Below are positions 23,348 to 27,329 of a stretch of 27,329 bases of DNA, piece by piece. Position numbers and translations under genes: made by a program. A model generated the notes under the pieces. It was given only the letters and a program-made list of their open reading frames with translations, searched no databases and was not told where the DNA came from. The stretch's first letter is position 1. Each line of letters begins with the position of its first letter. Origin of the DNA: Bryobacterales bacterium (GTDB taxonomy: Bacteria; Acidobacteriota; Terriglobia; Bryobacterales; Bryobacteraceae). The DNA lies in NCBI GenBank assembly GCA_016789785.1, contig JAEUQE010000113.1, positions 1 through 27,329 on the forward strand, read 5' to 3'.

Positions 23348-23508
23348 GCCGCGGCCCTATTGCGGCGAGCATCACGCCGTTGGATCTCAGCGATCATCTC
23401 CGCGTGATCATCGGTGGTGAATGCACTTCGATGAAATCTTGCGAAGTGCCGAAGCGCCCAAGTTGGCACGAGGTGCAGTGGAACGCCTTCATATTTGCCG
23501 TAAGTCAT
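23344..23508 (-). CDS. 54-aa protein resembling DUF3820 small proteins
   Basis: A short frame that reads MTYGKYEGVPLHLVPT, then a helix, then an acidic TTDDHAEMIAE and a basic tail RRDARRNRAAA. The start resembles DUF3820-type proteins, which begin with F/Y-GK-Y/H-x-G-x-P-L and a following P-x-x-Y/W-L. An in-frame ATG 9 nt further upstream (23517) is an alternative start. The stop overlaps the next ATG as ATGA. It lies between the iteron array and terS. Function unknown. Confidence 0.6.
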   Translation of the reverse strand: MTYGKYEGVPLHLVPTWALRHFARFHRSAFTTDDHAEMIAEIQRRDARRNRAAA

Positions 23509-23639
23509 TGTTCCCATGAAGCTTAGCCCCGAAGAAAAATCTTAGTTACTGATCCTTTCGCGTGATCGTGGGGCAGCCCCATTCCCTCGCCCTCGGGTGA
23601 GTCGTAGGGTACCCCCTCCCTATCCCTATACATACTGGT

Positions 23640-23789
23640 GTGAACAGTGTGAACGAGTGAACGGAAGAGGATATGTAGCTTTGGAATCAGACGATTACAG
23701 ACACCACTACCGTTCACGCACCGTTCACGCACACGTCTGCCGTTCACGCCGTTCACACCGTTCACGTTCATACCGTTCACGCCGTTCAC
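23640..23789. repeat. Bipartite iteron array, probable replication origin
   Basis: Seven copies of CCGTTCAC on the + strand start at 23710, 23721, 23740, 23749, 23758, 23773 and 23782; several are spaced exactly 9 bp. Three near copies in the opposite orientation (GTGAAC followed by A or G) start at 23640, 23649 and 23657. A 45-bp spacer richer in A/T (23665-23709) separates the two groups. The last copy overlaps the helicase stop codon. Iterons on both sides of an AT-richer stretch at the 3' end of a rep gene is the design of SaPI origins. It is not CRISPR: the units are 8 bp without unique spacers of even length. Confidence 0.7.
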
Positions 23790-24790
23790 GTATCTCGCCC
23801 AAGGCAGTACCTCCCGTCCGAATTGCGGTTCAGTTGCCCCGCGCTGTACATCTTCTGGATCAGGCGCCGGACGGTGTTCTCATTGCGGCGAAGTCGCCGC
23901 GCGATGTCGGCGGGCTTGAGTGGCGCTTCCTCCCGCAACAGGGTGATGATGTCCTCGCGGGATTCGCTCAGTTCCACCTGTTCACCTTCTCCCGTTTTGT
24001 GCCAGCCGAAGGGTTCGTCGTTCTCGAACGTAAGCCCGATGGTGCGGTCCTCGAACTCGCGGCCCGTAACCTGGAGAGTGGCGCCGTCAGGCTTCTTCGC
24101 GAGGGTCCATATCGCGTCGCACGCCGCAGTCATACCGGACGTTCCGGCGACAGCATCCACGTGGTAATCCGCGGCCGCCTTACGGGAGTGCGCTACCAGC
24201 AGAATCGCCGTCTTGTGCTTCTCAGCGATGGCCCGTAGCCGGTCCACTTCGGCATAGTCACCTCGCATCGCATCCTTGCTCTTCCGATCCCGGACCAACG
24301 CGAGGAAGGTGTCGATGATGACCAACGTTGACGGGTTCGCCACCAGGTACTCATCGAGCAGTTCGGCGCCGCCGCCCAGTAGCGGCATGATCCGATAAAT
24401 GAACCCGATGTTGGCCATGTGCGGTTGATTGCCGGCATCGGGAACCAACCGATGCAATCGGTGATGGGTGCGGGAGTCAGGCTCTTCGAGCGCCAGGTAG
24501 GTAACGCGTCCTTGCTTCGTTGAATGCTGCCCGAACAGTGGAGCGCCGAACGCAACGGCGATGCCGATCTGAAGGGTGAGCCAACTCTTACCAACCTTCG
24601 GCCGCCCCTGCACGATGGTGAGTCCGTCGGTGAGGATTCCGTCCACGATGAATTGCGTCTCTGGATACTCGCGCCGAAAGATGCTGAGCCCATCGATCGC
24701 TTCAAGCTTCGGCTTCGCCGGCCGCTTCGCCTCAGCCCGCAATATCTTCAGATTCTGTTCTACCAGCGCGGTCGCGGTGCTAGGCTGCAT
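23786..24790 (-). CDS. RepA-like RecA-fold replicative helicase with C-terminal winged helix
   Basis: 334 residues from the ATG at 24790. Walker A is GRPKVGKSWL (62-71), Walker B STLVIIDTF (154-162) and a later strand AILLVAHSRK (195-204), as in hexameric RSF1010 RepA / AAA_25 ATPases. The last 55 residues form a winged helix (PLKPADIARRLRRNENTVRRL) that could bind the iterons lying at its own 3' end. I prefer 24790 because GGGGGT lies just upstream. ATG 24805 and TTG 24820 are in frame but lack an SD. It overlaps the primase-like gene by 11 nt. It probably starts replication of the excised element. Confidence 0.85.
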   Translation of the reverse strand: MQPSTATALVEQNLKILRAEAKRPAKPKLEAIDGLSIFRREYPETQFIVDGILTDGLTIVQGRPKVGKSWLTLQIGIAVAFGAPLFGQHSTKQGRVTYLALEEPDSRTHHRLHRLVPDAGNQPHMANIGFIYRIMPLLGGGAELLDEYLVANPSTLVIIDTFLALVRDRKSKDAMRGDYAEVDRLRAIAEKHKTAILLVAHSRKAAADYHVDAVAGTSGMTAACDAIWTLAKKPDGATLQVTGREFEDRTIGLTFENDEPFGWHKTGEGEQVELSESREDIITLLREEAPLKPADIARRLRRNENTVRRLIQKMYSAGQLNRNSDGRYCLGRDT

Positions 24791-25475
24791 GCTGCACCCC
24801 CGCATCGGTAGAGATCGCAAGGCAACCGACGAGAAAAGCCGCTACCTCATCGGCGTTGCGCTCATGCTGAACCTGATCGTCGATCAGCAGTGCAACTTCC
24901 CGTGGTGACTCCTGTGCCGCCTGCTCGAAGCGCCGCGCCAGGTTCGCGCCGGCAAGTTGCTCCGTGGCGTACAGTTCGCGTGAGGCCGTGGTCCAAACAC
25001 ACCAGCGCGCCCAGCGGTCTTCAGGATCATCCGCGGGTTCATCCAGTGCGAACAGCGCCCCAGCCTTGATCCGCTCCAATTCGCGGATCCGGCCCGCTCT
25101 CCACAGCCGGGCATACTCCGCGGCCCGCCGATCCTCGCCGGTGGGTGGAGTGTAGGCGCCATCGCTTGGAAACGTCTCCGTGAGGAATCGGAGCGCTTGC
25201 TGCTTGCCGCCCAGTGCGGCAATCGCGAGTTCGAGACATCGCCCGCCGTCGCCGGTCACATGGTCATGCCATACGTTGTGAGTGACGTCGATGCTCACAT
25301 TGAGCCCGTGGCCATCGCGCCAGAACGCCTTCGTCCGCGCTCTCCCGTTACGGATCGTGAGGGACGGCCCTCCGAGCGCCCGCCATACCTCGGTGATGTG
25401 GAGTGCCTGCCAATCGATTCGGGAGGGCAGGGGCCGCCCTGCCGGCCGGCCCCCAGTCTGCACCGAGCCACTCAT
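24780..25475 (-). CDS. Primase-N-domain-like protein without catalytic core
   Basis: 231 residues. The N-terminal 100 residues resemble the DNA-binding head of phage primases (GRARTKAFWRDGHGLNVSI, VWHDHVTGDGGRCLEL), where a toprim or prim-pol domain normally follows. The cysteines of a CHC2 zinc ribbon are missing. The rest is helical and charged (ERIKAGALFALDEPADD, WTTASRELYATE) with no visible toprim or polymerase motif. It may load or assist the helicase encoded next, with priming done by the host. It overlaps both neighbours (ATGA at 25472; 11 nt at its 3' end). Confidence 0.65.
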   Translation of the reverse strand: MSGSVQTGGRPAGRPLPSRIDWQALHITEVWRALGGPSLTIRNGRARTKAFWRDGHGLNVSIDVTHNVWHDHVTGDGGRCLELAIAALGGKQQALRFLTETFPSDGAYTPPTGEDRRAAEYARLWRAGRIRELERIKAGALFALDEPADDPEDRWARWCVWTTASRELYATEQLAGANLARRFEQAAQESPREVALLIDDQVQHERNADEVAAFLVGCLAISTDAGVQHAA

Positions 25476-25756
25476 CGCGTTGCCTCGTCGAGCAGCTTCC
25501 CGAGCTCGTGATGCTCGGCACTATCCGCGGCGTCGCAATAGAACTCGATTGCCGCCTCGTCAAGGAATGCCCATTTCTGCAGGCGCTGATCGATCCGCGC
25601 GTCGCCATGCGCCAAAAGGAACTGGCGTACCTGATCCCGGAACTTTGCGCGCCGCTTGCGCTCAGCGGCGAGCCGCCGGCGGAACGAAGCGACTGTCTTG
25701 ATAGCCTTGCGGGAAGAACCTTTAGGCGGTAAGCTTGATGGTGTAAGCTTTTTCAC
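25472..25756 (-). CDS. Small basic protein, first gene of the replication operon
   Basis: 94 residues with a GTG start; GAAGGG lies 8 nt upstream. The N-terminal half is very basic (KGSSRKAIKTVASFRRRLAAERKRRAKF), the C-terminal half acidic and helical. Its ATGA overlap with the primase-like gene shows it is part of the operon. No family is recognised. A role in nucleic acid binding at replication is possible but unproven. Confidence 0.6.
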   Translation of the reverse strand: MKKLTPSSLPPKGSSRKAIKTVASFRRRLAAERKRRAKFRDQVRQFLLAHGDARIDQRLQKWAFLDEAAIEFYCDAADSAEHHELGKLLDEATR

Positions 25757-25774
25757 GAGAGAAACCCTTCAACG

Positions 25775-25802
25775 GACCGGCCCCGCGCCGGTCTTTCTTT
25801 TC
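25775..25802 (+). terminator. Terminator-like hairpin facing attR
   Basis: 7-bp stem GACCGGC/GCCGGTC (25775-25781 and 25787-25793) with a 5-nt loop, followed by TTTCTTTTC on the + strand. It has the form of an intrinsic terminator for rightward transcription. On the minus strand it would sit in the 5' leader of the 94-aa gene without a U-tract. No rightward gene is seen before it. Confidence 0.5.
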
Positions 25803-25969
25803 TGGATTTCCCAGCGAACGCGGAAACATTTTCACCCTGAATTGTTCGTGTGCCAATGGCGTGCCATAAGCTTGCGGATTAGGCGGGTTGAGCGGTTCCA
25901 GCGCCAAAGAGGTGCCATGTAGAATCAGTAAGTTGCCTGTTTTCAACACGGCTTCTTCCTCTTCGCTTT
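25803..25969. other. Right end of the element, no supported gene
   Basis: About 170 nt between the hairpin and attR. On the minus strand TTGAAA (25941-25946) is a possible -35 with only a weak -10 (TCTACA) 17 nt on. A 75-codon frame exists but overlaps the 94-aa start and looks random. Codons 25946-25969 (minus strand) would form the integrase C-terminus in the circular form. Confidence 0.4.
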
Positions 25970-25990
25970 TTCGACCCCCACCTCCAGCAC
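25970..25990 (+). repeat. attR core (orphan tRNA-Leu 3' fragment)
   Basis: Exact 21-bp copy of 14065-14085 without the rest of a tRNA. After it the chromosome reads TTCGC rather than CA, so the pre-integration tRNA gene seems not to have encoded CCA. Confidence 0.92.
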
Positions 25991-26293
25991 TTCGCTGAAG
26001 CTACGGCTGGCAAGCCATGCTCTGGCGACCCAAATCAAATCTCGCGGGCAAATTACGCGCCAACGAGTCTCGGTAGATTCAATAGTTTACAGTCTCCTCA
26101 GCGCCAATTCCATCGATCAAGAACCTTCAGGACAAGGCGACACTCCATCTCCTCGACCACTTGTCATCGAAGCCCTGCACGCAGACACGGTCCAGCGAGC
26201 CATGGTTTGTGCTTGTAATGGTCGGTTCAGCCGGGTCGTTGCGGGAAGCCGGGCGGCAGAGTACGTGTTATCATTGCCTGAAAAGCCACAGGT
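25991..26293. other. Chromosomal flank without a recognisable gene
   Basis: About 300 nt of sequence that lay after tRNA-Leu before integration. No supported gene or RNA is seen. A TATCAT hexamer (26269-26274) could be a -10 for the gene at 26294, 19 nt downstream, but no -35 supports it. Confidence 0.4.
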
Positions 26294-26731
26294 ATGCTTA
26301 CGGCACACAACGAGACGGTCCAAAAACTGGAGTCTCTTCTCACCCTTGTGGACCGTCTTCTACCAATCATGTACGACAGTTCCGCCGCAGATCTCAAGAA
26401 GGAAATTGCTCTTGTGTTCGGCGAGGTCGAGGAAGAGTACCGACACTTTGCCGGGAAACAAAGTGTGCTGGTGCCGATACACAATGGTTCGAATGCTCCG
26501 AATGCCGAGTACCCGAACTTCTTCGAAGCGGGGTATCTTTCAGAACGGACCTTCCACACGCACATTGGGCGTCAAGAACTGCTGAGGGTCATTGGAAAGG
26601 CAAGACGGATGGGCGCAGCAACGGGGCAAAGGGCGCATAGCCCCGGTAACAGTGTCAGCACCGGGATAAAACGACAGCAAAACGTCCGGCGATGTAGTCG
26701 GATCCTGGTCCCATCGTCGGGGACGCGGTAA
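26294..26731 (+). CDS. Hypothetical protein, C-terminal third possibly spurious
   Basis: 145 residues, no family recognised. The first 105 residues look like real protein: an amphipathic start (TVQKLESLLTLVDRLLPIMY), an acidic helix (DLKKEIALVFGEVEEEYRHF) and an aromatic segment (YPNFFEAGYLSERTFHTH). From about residue 107 the sequence turns into a low-hydrophobic, Arg/Ser-rich run (GQRAHSPGNSVSTGIKRQQ), as if the frame had lost its original stop or been joined to other DNA. Only weak SD-like bases precede the ATG. Confidence 0.45.
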   Translation: MLTAHNETVQKLESLLTLVDRLLPIMYDSSAADLKKEIALVFGEVEEEYRHFAGKQSVLVPIHNGSNAPNAEYPNFFEAGYLSERTFHTHIGRQELLRVIGKARRMGAATGQRAHSPGNSVSTGIKRQQNVRRCSRILVPSSGTR

Positions 26732-26776
26732 GGACTCTACAGCAGACTCTAAATCGGCATCGGCCGAGGAAAGGGA

Positions 26777-27319
26777 ATGAGCAGCCCGCCGCGGCCATGC
26801 CGCTACTGCGCGAAGCCATTCCAGCCATCGCGATTCCATCCCGCCCAGGCGGTCTGTTCGGAACAGTCCTGCCAGGACCAGCGCCGCGCCGCGAGCCGCG
26901 CACAGCAACTCGCCAACGACGCCGAGTACCGCGATGTCTGCCGAGATAGCGCCCGTAAATGGCGCGCCGCCAACAAAGACTACTGGAAGCAATACCGCGC
27001 GCGCAACCCGCAGTCCACGGCCCACAACCGCGACCGGCAACGGCAGCGCGATGAGCGCCAACGCCTGCTCGATCTTGCAAACAACAACTCGGCTTCCAGC
27101 TTAAAGTCCTTCGATGCAACCGTTTGGATCGTCGCACCCAGCCAAGGGCATCTTGCAAACAACAACTTGGCTCCGTCCAAGGTCCTGATTTTGCAACGCG
27201 ATCCGCGCAAGCCGAACGGCCAGGACACATCTTGCAAACAACATCTATCTAGCTCCGGACACCCGTTTTGCCCGACAACGGAAGAGACGGCGCCGTTGCC
27301 GCTCGCCAACTCATGCTGA
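26777..27319 (+). CDS. CxxC zinc-finger-like protein of acidobacterial type
   Basis: 180 residues. The N-terminus has four spaced cysteines, CRYC (8-11) and C27/C32 in VCSEQSC, fitting a small zinc site. A helical basic stretch with WRAANKDYWKQYRARNPQ follows, then LANNN motifs near residues 100 and 126. I have seen proteins of this shape in Solibacter-like genomes but know no function. After residue 135 a third copy of the DNA repeat is read in another frame, giving SCKQH instead of LANN. The end may therefore be frameshifted, or this may be the normal ending of this subfamily. Confidence 0.6.
   Translation: MSSPPRPCRYCAKPFQPSRFHPAQAVCSEQSCQDQRRAASRAQQLANDAEYRDVCRDSARKWRAANKDYWKQYRARNPQSTAHNRDRQRQRDERQRLLDLANNNSASSLKSFDATVWIVAPSQGHLANNNLAPSKVLILQRDPRKPNGQDTSCKQHLSSSGHPFCPTTEETAPLPLANSC
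27072..27246 (+). repeat. Three direct copies of ATCTTGCAAACAACA
   Basis: Copies start at 27072, 27150 and 27229. The first two are identical over 18 nt; the third matches over 15. Spacings are 78 and 79 nt, so the third copy is out of frame with the first two in the gene that contains them. Confidence 0.85.
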
Positions 27320-27329
27320 CCGCCGAACA

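Larger units (their letters stand above)
14065..25990. mobile_element. Integrated capsid-forming satellite-like element at tRNA-Leu
   Basis: The limits are an exact 21-bp direct repeat, one copy inside tRNA-Leu (14065-14085) and the other at 25970-25990. An excised circle would be 11,905 bp. A tyrosine integrase lies directly beside the left repeat, as in tRNA-targeting elements. Inside are replication genes, an iteron array, both terminase subunits, portal, protease-capsid fusion, gpW-like and cement genes, and several regulators. All recognised genes are on the minus strand, mostly overlapping or spaced by a few nt, with no broken frames seen. No tail, tape-measure, baseplate, holin or lysin gene is present. 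The content fits a capsid-forming phage-inducible chromosomal island better than a full phage. A prophage deleted cleanly for its tail and lysis block is the main alternative. Confidence 0.85.

Noticed and set aside
23523..23789. 88-codon minus-strand frame beginning MNGVNGMNVNG
   Set aside because: Its start is made of the iterons (GTGAACGGC reads VNG) and the rest has no protein-like pattern. The array is better explained as an origin.
23640..23789. CRISPR array
   Set aside because: Units are 8 bp, some directly abutting, in both orientations, with no spacers and no cas genes.
25722..25949. 75-codon minus-strand frame at the right end of the element
   Set aside because: It runs through the hairpin, overlaps the start of the 94-aa gene by 35 nt, and has no convincing start signal or recognisable pattern.
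14065..25990. Gene transfer agent or plain decayed prophage
   Set aside because: GTAs carry tail genes and have no integrase with att sites. Decay usually leaves broken frames, and none is seen here. A clean tail deletion remains possible and is listed as the main alternative.

Overview
The window is GC-rich DNA from a bacterium that looks like an acidobacterium, probably close to Bryobacter/Solibacter. That is inference. It rests on a very large secreted SBBP-propeller protein with repeated C-terminal modules, a Tat-type sulfatase next to a secreted serine hydrolase, and a CxxC/LANNN protein of a kind I associate with that group. Three blocks are visible.

(1) Chromosome, 1-14087. A housekeeping run on the + strand reads ybeY (partial), a CorC-like CBS protein, era, a hotdog thioesterase, an orphan MoxR ATPase and a YchF-like NTPase with a degenerate G3 motif. 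It is followed by a secreted alpha/beta hydrolase and a type I sulfatase. These converge on two minus-strand genes, a 1279-residue SBBP seven-blade propeller protein and an AGE-family sugar epimerase/isomerase. The block ends in tRNA-Leu(CAA).

(2) An integrated element, 14065-25990, bounded by an exact 21-bp direct repeat. The left copy is the 3' end of tRNA-Leu and the right copy is an orphan piece of it. Every recognisable gene inside lies on the minus strand. In transcription order (right to left) they are: a small basic protein, a primase-N-domain-like protein, a RepA/RecA-fold helicase, a bipartite iteron array that looks like a replication origin, a 54-aa gene, terS, terL, a MerR-like regulator under its own operator-bearing promoter, a portal, an 83-aa protein, a prohead-protease/major-capsid fusion, a gpW-like protein, a DUF2190 cement protein, a beta-rich protein, a ribbon-helix-helix EXLDI-type protein under a consensus promoter, an Xis/AlpA-like HTH protein and a tyrosine integrase. 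The element carries what is needed to replicate, package DNA and build a head. No tail, tape-measure, baseplate, holin or endolysin gene is present between intact att sites only 11.9 kb apart. This is the layout of a capsid-forming phage-inducible chromosomal island (cfPICI), a satellite that makes its own heads and takes tails from a helper phage. I regard it as the most interesting object here. The integrase reading frame runs across the att core into the tRNA, so integration changes its C-terminus. The element also seems to supply the encoded CCA end of the tRNA.

(3) Right flank, 25991-27329. This holds a gene-free stretch of about 300 nt, a hypothetical protein and a CxxC zinc-finger-like protein. 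The latter gene carries three direct DNA repeats, the third of which lies in a different reading frame.

Several starts (MoxR, YchF-like, EXLDI protein, MerR-like regulator) lack a Shine-Dalgarno and have a -10-like hexamer 6 to 11 nt upstream, which suggests leaderless or near-leaderless transcripts.
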